Below are positions 1 to 18,518 of a DNA stretch of 64,000 nucleotides, in pieces. Location of the stretch: NCBI GenBank assembly GCA_028455995.1, contig JABELC010000001.1, positions 980,501 to 1,044,500 on the forward strand, given 5' to 3'. This stretch comes from Scleromitrula shiraiana (lineage: Eukaryota; Ascomycota; Leotiomycetes; Helotiales; Sclerotiniaceae). The position numbers were made by a program, and so were the translations under genes. Below the pieces are notes generated by a model, which saw only the letters and a list, made by a program, of their open reading frames with translations, searched no databases and was not told the origin of the DNA. Each line of letters starts with the position of its first letter. Within the stretch, counting starts at the first letter, position 1.

Positions 1-255
1 CTTTTCTCACGCGGCGTCTGTGGTACAGCCGCCTCCACAAAAACTACCCAGTTGGTAGATGATGTGGATACTTTTCCGGGCCACATAGCTTGCGATTCGG
101 CTTCGAAGAGTGAGATTGTGGTACCGATTTTGGTTGGGGGAGAGGTAAAGGCGATTATTGATGTGGATTGCGAGGTAAAGGGGGGTTTTGATGAGGTTGA
201 TAGGGTTTGGTTGGAGAGGTTGGCGAGCTTGTTAGCTGAGGCATGCGATTGGTAG
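1..255 (+). CDS. Free methionine-R-sulfoxide reductase (GAF domain, fRMsr), C-terminal part, 5' end outside window
   Basis: Frame 1 is open from the window edge to TAG at 253-255 and gives the last 84 residues of a GAF-domain protein. It opens with L-F-S-R-G-V-C-G-T-A-A, then F-P-G-H-I-A-C-D, S-E-I-V-V-P and V-K-A-I-I-D-V-D-C, the conserved core of free methionine-R-sulfoxide reductase (yeast fRMsr / E. coli MsrC type). This cytosolic enzyme reduces free Met-R-sulfoxide with thioredoxin. The cysteines in G-V-C-G and H-I-A-C-D are 24 residues apart, as are the resolving and catalytic cysteines known in the family (E. coli Cys94 and Cys118), so the active site looks intact. The N-terminal half and any intron lie upstream. 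An internal start near 52 would cut through the domain and is not credible. The family is clear; the exact name is an inference from motifs. Confidence 0.88.
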   Translation, partial: LFSRGVCGTAASTKTTQLVDDVDTFPGHIACDSASKSEIVVPILVGGEVKAIIDVDCEVKGGFDEVDRVWLERLASLLAEACDW

Positions 256-1900
256 GGGATATTTAGCTTGAGAGTTGGGGACGGTGGGATGATGGCATGA
301 TAGTATCACTGCAGATCATCTAGCGGCTGTAGCTTCAGTTTTATAAAATAGAAATGGTTTCATTCATAGTAATTTAGACGCGATAGATGCTTCCTAGATA
401 GTGTGATTTAGTACGATTGGATAATGGCTCAAGGGAAGATATGCAACAATTGAGAAAGAAGTCTAGGTCTAGGTCTAAGTTTCTAATAGAGTTTGACTAA
501 GAAGGATGATGATACGGCATGGGGTAGGTACGATGTAAGAAAACCGAACCAAGCTATGTCATAAATAATAATAGTAGATATATTGATTAACCGCCCTTTT
601 TTGTGTGTAGTGTCATACTTTAAGTCGGCAATGGTGCACAGCCAGAAACTAAATGTTAAGAGCCTATCATCATCCCATATCTCAAGACAAGTATAAAACA
701 GTACACATCTACAAAATTAATAGAGAGCCACAACAGCAACAACGCGCCGAGAAACTAACAGAGAATACTCGTAGACGTAGAAGCGATGAAAGTAAAGGCT
801 GTATCGTTTGTTCGATAAAACTAGTAAGCGAGGCAAAGATTGTATCTAGCTCGGAACTCGGCTGGATATAGGGGAAAACTGTTTCATAATAAAGAGGGTG
901 AGCGGACATTGTTGTATCTGGGTTTTTATGATGCTTGAGGATTCAAACAACTAATATGACGAGAGCACATATTGTTACCTGAGTACTTTCTGAAATACTT
1001 ATTGTGAATAATATTTAGGCTCATCAGAAATAATAGATTGAAACCGATGATGAACGATTATTTGGGATTCTGGATCATGAAAGGGGATTCATAACGTTGT
1101 ATAGTATCATCATTGTGTTGAGGTGACATGAGATTATATGAAACTACCATACCGAGTGTTAATCAATAAGACATACAGTAGAATCGATGAAAGATTGACT
1201 GACATTGTAGAGGTTTCGGGGTGTAGGATGGCAAAATAGAGGTGAGATGAGATGAGATGATGTGAAACTGTCATACAATTATGATATCGTGCACACTCGA
1301 CCATATAAAACGAAACCTCAAACATGACATACTCATAAATAAACAACCTATTACCAATACCCAAATCGAAAGAAAACTATAGAAAAGGGAAATACTCGAC
1401 GTTCATCCCATTAGTTTTACAGAGATACCTGTAGTACATAGTACTTACCTTTCACAGCCCCTGCCAAGTTTTCCGCCCAGAATACCAAGTCAAGAGAAGG
1501 GAGGAAAGGTGGAGAGGAACTCGTAATGTAATATAATACAAGAATGCCCAAGAAATACGAGAATGATATATACATACTAGTAATGTACTCGTAAATAAAC
1601 AAATACAGCGAATAATGAAATCTATAGATCTTCGTCTCTTGTTTGATGTCAATCAATGGAATATCGGATTCAAACTCTTCGAATCAAAAGTGTTTCTCGA
1701 ACTCGGAAGTTGGAACGGAAGGATTTTGGATCGTCACAGATACATGGGTCAGGAGATCTGCAGGGGGAAGGAAATATGGGGGTTTTGAAAAGTGTCCTAT
1801 CCTATCCAGGTAGGGTTACAGCTTTAGAGTTTATGGATCCGAGGAGGAGCGGATCGTAATTTAAGGTACTTGGAGTGGATTATTGTATGTTTGAGGTATA

Positions 1901-1935
1901 TATGATGTTGGTAATGTTGGTGATGTTGGTGATGA
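1901..1935. repeat. Imperfect 9-bp tandem repeat (GATGTTGGT)
   Basis: About four imperfect copies of a GATGTTGGT-like unit. Non-coding microsatellite-type sequence with no visible function. Confidence 0.6.
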
Positions 1936-2102
1936 AATGGGATCGGATAGGGTATTTGTTGATTATTAGAATGGAGTGAAGTAGAGTCTGAAGGTATGAA
2001 ATGGTATGTTTTGGACCTTGATTCGAGATGTTTATTTAATATGAATTTGAATGGAATTTTTAATGCTTGGAAGGAGTTTTGAAATTTTCATTTATGAGAT
2101 TA

Positions 2103-2135
2103 GATGGATGGATGGATGGATGAATGAATGAATGA
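2103..2135. repeat. GATG / GAAT tetranucleotide microsatellite
   Basis: A short run of GATG units changes into GAAT units, consistent with slippage followed by one transition spreading along the array. Confidence 0.75.
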
Positions 2136-2330
2136 GAATCCCATATCATATGAATAAGAGATTATCTTGATTAAAAGTACACTCGTAGTCTCGTACACTT
2201 TACAGTAATATAATTAATTAGTAAGTATGAAGTATAAGACAATAGGATTTTTTGAACCTTACTGGACGAATGGAATCTTGGGATTGGAGTTGAATTGAAG
2301 TGAGTTGAGAATCCAGAATTTGAAAAGGAG

Positions 2331-2360
2331 GCAGTGGCAGTGGCAGTGGCAGTGGCAGTG
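2331..2360. repeat. CAGTGG hexanucleotide repeat
   Basis: About five consecutive copies of a GGCAGT/CAGTGG hexamer. The in-frame translations (W-Q-W-Q or L-P-L-P) belong to no recognisable protein, so I treat it as non-coding. Confidence 0.75.
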
Positions 2361-2554
2361 CTCGTATTGTTTTGACGGTATGATTTGCAGAAGAAGATTT
2401 CACAATAGGAAATTGGCAATACCTTTTTTATATTCAACAAAATCTTTCTCATTATCTTATTATGACATTATCACATTATTTTATTATTAATACCATTTGT
2501 TTGATTTCACTCAAATATAGTATTAGTATTAGTATCAATATCAGTATTTTGAGC

Positions 2555-2610
2555 AAATAAAATAAGGAGACAAAAAAATAAGGAGACAAAAATAAGGAGA
2601 CAAAAAAAAA
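2555..2610. repeat. Short A-rich tandem repeat (AATAAGGAGACAAA units)
   Basis: Three close copies of an AATAAGGAGACAAA-like unit with a variable A-run between them. Non-coding. Confidence 0.6.
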
Positions 2611-3129
2611 ATCAACAGATCTAAAAAGCTTTATCCTTATAATAAAATACGCAGCCAAGTCTTTTAAGCTTCTAGAAATTAAATTGGCCAGCGCGAGCCT
2701 TCTTAATGGTATCGGTAATACTTCGTTCATATTTTAAAAATCTATTTATAAAAAACCCTATCATGAATTACCGTCCAGTTCAATGATTTTTAATCTTAAT
2801 AAATTCTTAATTAGTTAATTATTCACATGGGATTGATTCATATAATAACTCTAAAACCTTGATTGCCAAGATCTATAATAACACGATAATAATAACATGA
2901 TAAATCCCCCATACTGGTGTGGTGGTAAACTTCTCTAACTCGACCCACTTATTTTTATAGTTGACATGGCGTTCATGGCGTTCATGGCGTTTCTATTTAT
3001 TACTGTTACTGTTAAAATCTCTGTCTGGGAAAAGTTGGGAACACGCCTCAGACCAATCAGGAAGATGAAAAGGATGAATTTGCTTGGTTGATTAAAATCT
3101 CCGTATATATATAGTGCCGATATGTATGG

Positions 3130-3262
3130 CATTAATATGGTAATATAGTAATATGGTGGTAATATAGTAATATAGTAATATGGTAATATGGTAATATAGT
3201 AATATAGTAATATGGTAGGTAATATAGTAATATAGTAGTAATATAGTAGTAATATGGTAATA
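3130..3262. repeat. GTAATAT(A/G) minisatellite
   Basis: Roughly 130 bp built from AGTAATAT / GGTAATAT units of 7-9 bp with small length changes. It lies just upstream of the pyrimidine-rich leader of the GH72 gene, so its length could affect promoter spacing. It generates a spurious minus-strand open frame. Confidence 0.75.
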
Positions 3263-3276
3263 CTAAAGAAAACCAA

Positions 3277-3645
3277 CCCCATCCCTTTTTCTACTTCTTC
3301 CTTTCTTCCCTTCTTTCTCTCGTTCATTCATCTTCCTCTTCCTCTTCATTTTCCTCTTTAAACAACATCTTCTTTTTTCTATTTAATTCAAAAACTTAAC
3401 CAACCTTTTGGCACAATCATTCGTTGTTGCTGCCATCTCTTTTTATTTCTATTAGATCCTTTTTCTAATTTGTTCCTTCTCAAAAATACTGTCTCTCACT
3501 CTCTTCGAGACTTTTCAATCTTAACTTTTCTACCACCCGTTTACCTCAATTTTCCATTGAATATCTTCACGACTTATCTCCTTGCAATTAAACCCTTTCT
3601 TCATAACATCAAAGAATCAAAACCTGTTAAGAAATTTAAGAAAAT
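3277..3645 (+). promoter_or_regulatory. Pyrimidine-rich, ATG-free promoter/5' leader of the GH72 gene
   Basis: For about 370 bases before the start codon the + strand is rich in CT tracts, especially 3285-3360 and 3460-3600, and I find no ATG before 3646. CT-rich, uORF-free leaders are typical of well expressed fungal genes. A TATATATATA stretch at 3104-3113 could be a distant TATA-like site but is unproven. The transcription start cannot be placed from sequence alone. Confidence 0.45.
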
Positions 3646-5118
3646 ATGAAGACTTTTAATACTATTGCAGCTTTGGCTGCTGCAGGTTCTGTGGTTGCTG
3701 CTCCATCTCCTGTTGAAAACCTAGCACCAAGAGCATCCTCATCATCCTTGACTGCAATTACGACCAAGGGAAATGGTAAGAATTGGAACAAACAAGTCCA
3801 ATTGATATATACTAATTCATCAAATAGCTTTCTTCCAAGGAGATAACCGATTCTATATTCGTGGAGTCGATTACCAACCAGGAGGCTCATCCAAACTCGT
3901 CGATCCAATCGCAGATGAAACTACTTGCACAAGAGATATCAAATACTTTCAAGAACTGGGAATCAACACAGTTCGAGTTTATTCCGTTGACAACACAGCA
4001 AACCATGATGCTTGTATGAGTGCATTGGCAGCTGCAGGAATTTATTTGGTCCTAGATGTCAATACCCCATTGTACTCTCTCAATCGTGCAACACCAGCCC
4101 CCTCATACAACTCGGTTTACCTACAAAACATCTTCGCTACAATCGATGTCTTTGCAAATTATACAAATACCTTAGCCTTCTTCTCCGGAAACGAAGTTAT
4201 CAACGATGATACTACTACAAGTGCTGCTCCATATGTCAAGGCAGTCACTAGAGATATGAGACAATACATTGGTAGCCGTGGATATCGTCAAATCCCTGTT
4301 GGATACTCTGCCGCCGATGTTGATTCCAACCGTTTGGAGATGGCTCAGTATATGAACTGTGGTACTGATGACGAAAGAAGTGATTTCTTCGCCTTTAACG
4401 ATTACTCTTGGTGTGATCCTTCATCATTCACAACATCTGGATGGGATCAAAAGGTTAAGAACTTCACTGATTATGGTATTCCAATTTTGTAAGTTTTTCT
4501 TCGAAACGAATTCTACGTATAGTTTAACTAATTCATCATAGCCTTTCCGAGTATGGTTGCAATACCAACACTCGTCAATTCCAAGAAGTTACCTCTCTTT
4601 ACACTACCGATATGACTGGTGTCTACTCAGGAGGACTTGTTTACGAATATTCTGAGGAGGGCTCCAAGTACGGACTCGTAACAATCGAAAGTGATGGAAC
4701 CATCAGCCCAAAGGATGACTTCACAGCTCTTAAATCCGCTTTCTCCGCTCAATCTAACCCATCTGGTGATGGTGGATATAGTTCCACGAACTCTGCTTCA
4801 AAATGTCCAGCTCAATCTTCAACCTGGAACGTAACATCCGATTCTTTACCAGCCATTCCATCTGGCGCCGCCAACCTTATGAAAACTGGAGCAGGTAAAG
4901 GTGCCGGTTTAACTGGTGCTGGTTCCCAAAACGCCGGTGGAACTTCAACTGGAACTGCTACAGCTGGCTCCGGTTCCGTCACTGCCGTTGCTACCGGTGC
5001 TTCTACTTCTACAGCCAAGAAATCCGCAGGAATGGAAGCTACTCCATTGGATAAATCCTCAATGGTGGTTGGATTGTTGGTTGCTGGTCTTACCGTCGTT
5101 GGTGCAGCGATCTTGTAA
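3646..5118 (+). CDS. GPI-anchored 1,3-beta-glucanosyltransferase, GH72 family (Gel/Gas type), three exons
   Basis: Exons 3646-3775, 3828-4488 and 4542-5118 join into 455 residues, close to the 452 of Aspergillus Gel1. The enzyme cuts beta-1,3-glucan and transfers the new end to another chain, elongating cell-wall glucan at the outer plasma membrane. Residues 1-19 form a signal peptide ending in V-V-A-A. The GH72 domain has F-Y-I-R-G-V-D-Y-Q-P, the acid/base Glu166 in F-F-S-G-N-E-V and the nucleophile Glu267 in F-L-S-E-Y-G-C. The Glu spacing of 101 equals that of Gel1 (E160/E261). No Cys-rich CBM43 follows, only a Ser/Thr/Gly/Ala-rich stretch and a hydrophobic tail (about 437-455) typical of a GPI signal. 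The start has A at -3 and is the first ATG after the leader. Splicing is supported because both junctions restore conserved GH72 sequence. The orthologue name is not assigned. Confidence 0.95.
3776..3827 (+). other. Intron 1 of the GH72 gene
   Basis: 52 bp, starting GTAAGA and ending ATAG, with a CTAAT branch-site-like sequence at 3812-3816. It splits a GCT codon after its first base. Removal joins T-T-K-G-N to A-F-F-Q-G-D, the usual GH72 start. Confidence 0.92.
4489..4541 (+). other. Intron 2 of the GH72 gene
   Basis: 53 bp, starting GTAAGT and ending ATAG, with CTAAT at 4529-4533. It splits a TTC codon after its second base, just before the catalytic nucleophile motif L-S-E-Y-G-C. Confidence 0.92.
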
Positions 5119-6265
5119 GGAGGTTGGTAAAACGTGGAGGAGCGTGTACATTCGTGATAGCCTAAATGGGTTGGATTTCATATGGGGTTGATTGATAGAA
5201 GGGATTGATTGGGATTGGGATTGGGAAATATAATATTTTGTTTCTAAACATACAGCGTTTTGGTATGGACTGGGGAGCGAGAAAAGGGATATTCTTTTGT
5301 TCGTGAATTCAGATCCAAATAAAGCATACATTGCATATACATATTACCTGCTTGTCTCTTGTGTCCTCTACCTTTTGTGTTTCAATTACATTGCCCTTTC
5401 CTAATCTTTTCTTTTCTTGAAATTATAGTATGCATGCGTATTGATGTTGGCAATAGAGATATTGCAATTGTTTGGTTCGATCCGGTTGGAGTACAGTTGG
5501 TTTAGTACCACTGGGTAGATGGCTGGCAGAGTAGAAAGTATCTATATATGGATTTGAGCTAAGATCATCTGCCTAGGAATTATATACTTATTGTTTCATT
5601 CACTTCATTGTCATTTGGTCTAATTCGATCTGTCCGTGTGGGATGACTGGAGAGAGCAAATGAGATGAGGTGGATGAGAGCCTCTAGAGGTGACGAGGAA
5701 TGCGAGACAAAGTAAGAAAGAAAATTGTGCTAAGGTGAGTTTAACCTTTATAATGTTTTCGTGTATGTGTATAAATGTACGTGAAGTTCTTACGGCAGTT
5801 ATATATGGCAGGGAGGGATGCCAAGATCTTAATTGCATAATACAGTATACCGATAGTGTGGTACGGAACTCCGGGGGAGGTGTGATTGTGTGTGATGGAT
5901 TGGGGGCGTGGGAAAGGAGTGAGATGAAAGGTGAGGGGGATACCTGGGGAGGAGTGAGGATAGTTTGAGATGGTATGGTTTGAGACGAATTGATAGAGGC
6001 ATGAGCGATGGTGAAAATAGGTAAATACAACCCAGCCCGTAGCCGCAAAGCCGACAACGCTAATTCCCCTCACCATTGATCCATAAGACTACGGTAGAAA
6101 CAAGATTTGGGGGGAAAGCAGTTAAGGAATAGATATGCAATAAACCACTAGATTATCGAAGATCAATTGCTAAGATTAAGAAGTATATGCCGGTCAAATC
6201 GATTTGTTATATGCTAAAGTGTCAACCCCAGCTGGTAGTGTGCCAGCGAAACCCCGCCATCTTTA
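5119..6265. other. 3' flank of the GH72 gene and border of the A+T block, no supported gene
   Basis: Normal-composition DNA that probably includes the 3' UTR. It holds GATTG/GGGATT short repeats around 5186-5225. Minus-strand frames at 5620-6076 overlap each other and show no domain, so none is called. The last GC-bearing stretch, with CCAGCTGG near 6229 and CCCCGCC near 6253, ends abruptly at about 6265. Confidence 0.6.
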
Positions 6266-8703
6266 ATGTATAGTAAATATAAATAGAGTTTATTTTTTTA
6301 AAAAAAGATATATATAAGAATAATATTTTTTTGATACGTTGTAAATTTAGAATTTGATTTTATATATGATAATTTTTTGATATTCAAGAGATATTCAATT
6401 TAGAATAACTTGAAATCAAAATTCAATTTGAATGTTTTATTTATATTTCTATATATTATTTAATATTTAAAATAGAAATTATTAAAAAAGATTATAATAT
6501 TAATTGTTTATTTTATCAATTGTATAGTTTTTGTAATTAAATATACAAATTTTTCTAATTTTTTTAGATATAATTAATAATTATTCATAAAAAGATTTTA
6601 AGAATATTAAAAGTTTTATTATAAAAAGAATATCAATATATATAATAATGGATTGAAATTTTAGAATTTGAAAATATTTGTTAATTATTTATTTATTAGT
6701 AAATGAAATTATATATTAAATATTGATTTTTGAATTAAAAATTACTATAATGAAAATCAAGAAGTTTATTAATGAATAGAGATAATTAATTTTTTGACTA
6801 TATTTAAATTATTTTTAATAATTGAATAAAATAAATGAAGATTGAAAATTATAATAAAAATAATAAAGATTTACTAAAAAACATTCAAAGAATATAAAAA
6901 ATAATTTTTAAATTAACTTCAAATATTATTTAAAAAGATCATTCAAGTTTTTAGATAATAAATCGAAATTATCAATCAAATATGATAAATATAATAAGCA
7001 TGATATTATAAAAATTGATTTTTATTTAAAATAGAAATTCAAATTATATATAATTATATCTGAATTTAATCTTTTTAGATAAATAAATTAATTCTTCAAG
7101 GAAATATAAAAAAATAAATCAATTTTAACTATATCAAAAAACCCATAATTATAATTCAAGAAATAAGAACTATAATAAAAAATAATAATAATAAAAACCT
7201 ATATTTATATCTATATTTAATATTATATTTTTATTATTCATATATATATTATGATTATAAAAATACTAAGTTGAAAATAAAAATTAATAAAAAGAATATT
7301 ATTTGAAATAAATATATTCAACTAAACAATTAAAATGATTTATTTAATTATGTAAGATTAATAAATATTCGAAAAAGAAACTATATCTTAAGTTGTTAGT
7401 TATTTGGAAATTAATGAAAAGAAATATATATATTAATTTATGAATATACTCTTTTTTTTAATTATAATAATTCAATATATATAATATATGACAATCCTCC
7501 AATAAATAATTAATATTTAATAGTAATATAAATTCATAATAAATCAGTATTAATAATAAAATTTATAAAAACAATATGATAAATATAATAAAGTTTAATT
7601 ATACAATTATAAATAAAATTAAAAGAAATAAGATAATTATAATTATAATAATCATAATAATAAAAATAATATGAATCATCAAAATATTTATTATAACAAA
7701 ATATATATATTTAGAAAAATATTAAATATATAAAAAAGAATTGATATGGAATTAAACATTTATCAAATAATCAGAATAAAATTTAATATAAATACAAAAA
7801 AATATATATTTATATAAACAATTTTTTATTTCGTATAAAAATAATAAAATTAAAAATAATAAAATTAAAAATAATAAAATTAAAAATAATAAAATTAAAA
7901 ATAAGATAATTGAAACTAAGAAAATTAAGAATAATAAAATTGAAAATAATAAAATTGAAAATAACAAAATTGAAAATAAGATAATTGAAACTAAGAAAAT
8001 TAAGAATAATAAAATTGAAAATAATAAAATTGAAAATAAGAAAATTGAAAATAAGAAAATTAGAAATGAGAAAATTAAAAATAATAAAATTAAAAATAAT
8101 AAAATGAATAAGAATAATGATAAAGTATTTAAATTATTTTACATAAAAGTAAATGATTTTATATTTTAACTAAATTTATTAATAATTTAAAACCTTTAAT
8201 TATCACTATATTAATAAATAAAGTTTTTGGATATATAATGATTTAGAAATATTTATGTTAATAACTTTTAATAACAAAATTAAAAAATAAATTATCGAAA
8301 ATATTACAAGAAATCTAAAAATATTTTTTATAAATAATAAATATGATTTGAATAAATTCCAAACAGTTATATTTAATATAAATAATAACATTAATTATTA
8401 TAAGAAAATAAGTTAGAATATCATAAATTATTTATTAATCATATTAAGTTTAATTCAATATTATTAAAATAACTATATAATTTAAATTTTATTTAGAAGA
8501 TATAAATTAAACAAAGATATTTTTCTATAATATTCATAATTAAAGTATTTGAAATAAAATAAAAAAAGTAATTTTCATCATATAAAAATAATATTATAAT
8601 AATTATATCAACTTCTATCAATAATTACTTCACAAGAACACTTATATTCATTAAATAATTCATTATATGTTTATATAAAAAACTTTTTTTATTTATCTAA
8701 TAA
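6266..8703 (+). mobile_element. Degraded relic, right part related to the 160-bp-LTR family (sense +)
   Basis: The left part (6266 to about 7800) matched nothing else that I could align by eye. From about 8100 the + strand frame matches another family copy near 58480-58650: N-N-D-K-V-F-K-L-F-Y-I-K against N-N-D-D-I-F-E-L-F-Y-I-K, followed by a shared I-I-E/K-N-I segment and F-I-N-N-K-Y. This shows the sense strand and common origin. The relic is interrupted on its right by a LINE whose target duplication begins at 8704. Confidence 0.55.
7837..8106 (+). repeat. 15-bp coding minisatellite: 18 pentapeptide repeats (K/E-N-N-K-I type)
   Basis: Eighteen units of exactly 15 bp. One + strand frame is open throughout and reads K/E-N-N-K-I with variants such as E-T-K-K-I and K-N-K-I-I. 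It continues without a stop into N-K-N-N-D-K-V-F-K-L-F-Y-I-K. A related copy at 58.4 kb has only a short Asn/Glu-rich linker at this place. Confidence 0.8.
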
Positions 8704-14778
<6,075 letters not shown>

Positions 14779-14938
14779 TGTTTGTATGACTCTGGGGGTA
14801 TAGAACTATACAATTACGGGTATTATTTATATTATATTATTTGTTTAAAGAGTTTAAAAAAGGTATTGTATATTATTGAGAATATATATTTTTTTAATAA
14901 ATATATAATGTAAAATTATATATTTGATTATATAGATA
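14779..14938 (-). repeat. LTR (left) of element A
   Basis: 160 bp. The outer part keeps TGACTCTGGGGG while the inner part is RIP-altered: TTGATTATATAGATA stands where the other LTR has TTGACTATACAGACA. Confidence 0.88.
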
Positions 14939-17900
14939 TTAATAATTTTTTGAAAATTTAATATTATATATATAAAAAATTGAAATTTATAAAAATTATA
15001 AATTATTTATATAAAATAAAAATAAAATAAGTTTTTTTTAATTTTTTATTATTTTAAAATCTTTATAATTTATTTATATATAATATAATATTTTAAAATT
15101 AGATTAGAATAAGTATTATTTGAATTGTATATTATTATTGTTTTATATTATTATTATTATTTATATTATATATTTTATTATTTTATTTTATAATGATTAT
15201 ATATAAATTAAATAAATAATATTGATTATTATTTAATTATTTTTAAAAAAATAAATAAAGAAAAATCAAAATATTTTTTTATATTTAATTTATTTATTGA
15301 TTTTTATTAATATTTTATTTATATTAATAAACTTTTTTAATATTAAATAAAATCTTGTTATTATTATTATATTTATTAAATTATTATTATTATTAATTTA
15401 TTATATTTCTATAATTTTTTTATATTTATATAATTAATATAATATTATAATATTGATTATAAATTATTTTTTGATTATTGTTTTAAATTTTATTAATGAT
15501 TAAAATAAAAAATATGAATCAATATAAGAAATTAATAATAAAATACAATTATTAAAAATTTTATTGATTATATTTTTAATAATAATTATTATATTAAAAT
15601 TAAAGATTATTATATAAAATTTTAATATTAATATAATTTAAATAATATATTTATATTTAATTAAAAATTAATATATAATATTTATATTTTTATTTTTATT
15701 TATTAATATAATAATATATTCGATTTAAAATAATAAATTAAAATTATTAATATATAAAATATTAATAAATATATATATATAAAAAATATTAAAATTAAAT
15801 AGTATAAATCAAAATTTTTTTATAAAGTTTTTTTTTATTATTATATATATTTGTTAAATATTTTTATATTTTTGTTATTTAATTTAGTATTTTATACAAT
15901 TTATATTAAATTAAATAAAGCTTTGAATTAATAATAAATTGTAATATAAACACTATAAACGTATTATATAATATATTATTTTTTTAATATTACATTTTTT
16001 TGAAATTTGTTATATATTTTGTATATATTAATATTAATATTTTTAATTTGTTCTATATTTTTATATTGAAGTTTTTGATTTATTATAATTATTGAATTTT
16101 TTAATAATATTAAATTATTATTAAATTTAAATAAATATATTTTAATTAATTATTTTTATTTTTTATATAAAAATTTAGTTTTTTTTAAATAGTATTTTTT
16201 TTTATAAACAAATTATTTATTAATAATAATTAAAATATTATTGATTTATATTATTATAATTTTAAAATTTTATTTTTATATATATAATAAATAAAGATTA
16301 TATATCAATATTATTATTTTAAATTTTATAATATAATAGTTTAAATATATATTAAACTAATAATTTTTTACCTTTAAAATTTTATATAATAATTATATTA
16401 TATAAAATATAGTTTTTAATAAATATTTTATTTTTAGAATTGTATATATAAAAATAAAATGTATAAATTTCGAATTTGTTTATATATATATTTAAATAAT
16501 ATTATATAAATAAATATTAAATATATTATTATTTTTTATTATTATTATAATAATTATAATTATTAATATTAATTAATAAATTAAATATTATATAATTAAA
16601 AATTATATAAATATAATATATTTTTTTATATTATTAAAATTTTATATAATAAATTTTAATTTTTTATATATATTTTTTATATTTAGATGTTTAAATTTGT
16701 TAATTTATTTATATTTAAAGATTTTTATTTTTATTAAAATTTTTTTTTGTTTTGTTATTTTGAATATATTAGTTTTTATTAATTTATTTAATTTCTTTTT
16801 TTTTGATTTTATATATATTTTGCTTATTTTCTTTTTATTATATTTAGTTTATTTAATAAAAAAAATTAATTTATTTATAAAAAAGACTTTAATTGAATAT
16901 ATAATATATTTATTATTTAATGATATTATAATATTTAATAATGTTTTTTTAAAATTTTTATTTTTTATATATAATTTAAATTATATTTTTTATTATATAT
17001 TTTATTAAATATATTAATAAAATTGAATTGTTATTAATAATAAAGTATTAAAGCTTTGATTTTTTTTTGGTTTGCCGCATCTATAAATTGTTAATTTAAA
17101 TAACTTTGATATCGTTGTTTTTAATATTTATTATTAATAATATTAATATTAGATTAATAAGTTTTTTATAATATAAATAAATCAATATTAATTATATTAT
17201 TATAATATAGCTATTTATATTAATTTTGTAATTTTTGTTTTTTATTAATTTAAAAATATAAAGTTTTATTTATTTTTCTCTTTTTGTTTTAATAATTCTT
17301 TTGTATATTAGAATTTTTAAATATATTTTTAAATTATATATTGTATATATAAATGACTTGTTTTGTTTTTGTAATGTATTCTTTATTAATTAAATTATTT
17401 TATATTTATAGATTTTATTACTTGTTTTTTATAGTTTTATCATTTAATTAATAATAATTTTTATTAATAGATCTAATTTTTCTATATATGCAAATATATT
17501 AAATATTAAAAATATTAAAATTAATTTATTAGAGTTTATTAAATCATTTATAATTTTTATTATTATTTATAGTATTTGTTTTTTTATAAAGTTAAATTAT
17601 TATAGTTTATTTTGTAAAATCTTAAATATTTATTATACGATTTTATAATATTATTTAATTTTATTAATTGATTAATAAGATTTTATAAAAACTATTTTTA
17701 TTTTAATTATTATAATATTTATATATTTATTGAATTTTTTTATGATAAATTATATATTTATATTAATGATAATATAATTTTAAAATTTTATATAGATATC
17801 AATTTATTTAAATCGAATTATGTTTTAAATATATTTTGTTAATAAGTTATTTAGAAATGTTGTTGTTTAGTATTTTGTTGTTTTATTGAGTATGTATAGT

Positions 17901-18471
17901 ATTGTTTTTTTATTTATGTATATAATATTAATTATAATTATTTAGTTGAATTGAATATTATTATTTTTATTATTGTTAATTTTGAATTTGAATTTTTTTG
18001 ATAATTTATTATATATTTAATATTAATTATAATATTTTGTTAATTTATTAATTTTAATTTTATTTATATTATTATAATTAATTTATTTGAATATATTATA
18101 TAATTTATAAATAGTTGAATAATTGAAATATTTATATAAATATTATAATTTTATTTTTATAAGATAATAAATATTATTTAAGATTATTAATTATATGAAT
18201 ATATTATGATTATATTTTTATAATAAAAAACTATAATTATGTTTTTATATGATAAAAAAATATTTATTAATTTTATTATAAATAATTTAGTTTTTGATAT
18301 TATTAAAGAATATATTAAATTTATTTATATTTATTAAATAAAATAAAAATAGTATATTTATATGAATAATATAAATTTTGATTTATTTAATTAATAATTT
18401 AATTTTATATAATTTAATAGATTTTTTAATATTTTTTTTTTTGAATATAATTTTTATAATTTTTACTTTAT

Positions 18472-18481
18472 TGTAATTAAT

Positions 18482-18518
<37 letters not shown>

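Larger units (their letters stand above)
256..3276. other. Intergenic region with short tandem repeats, no supported gene
   Basis: About 3 kb of normal-composition DNA between the reductase stop and the leader of the GH72 gene. No frame over 100 codons shows a recognisable domain; the longest, on the minus strand at 2935-3327, is made by a tandem repeat. It contains several short repeats listed separately. The first few hundred bases probably include the 3' UTR of the upstream gene, but I see no clear processing signal. No tRNA or rRNA pattern was recognised. Confidence 0.6.

Noticed and set aside
2935..3327. 130-codon minus-strand frame
   Set aside because: Most of it is Tyr/Ile/Leu repeats created by the GTAATAT minisatellite.
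5186..5225. Telomere-like GGGATT repeats
   Set aside because: Only two or three imperfect units, not TTAGGG, inside a 3' flank.
5620..6076. Minus-strand frames of 111 and 145 codons next to the A/T border
   Set aside because: Two overlapping frames, Ser/Thr/Pro/His-rich, with no domain, signal or splice pattern and no clear promoter; chance frames are the simpler explanation.
7837..8106. CRISPR array
   Set aside because: Units are contiguous 15-mers without spacers.
16697..17008. 103-codon hydrophobic + strand frame, membrane-like
   Set aside because: It is the antisense of a Lys/Asn-rich sequence in element A; a homologous frame occurs in element C. Phe/Leu/Ile-rich frames are expected opposite A-rich sense DNA.
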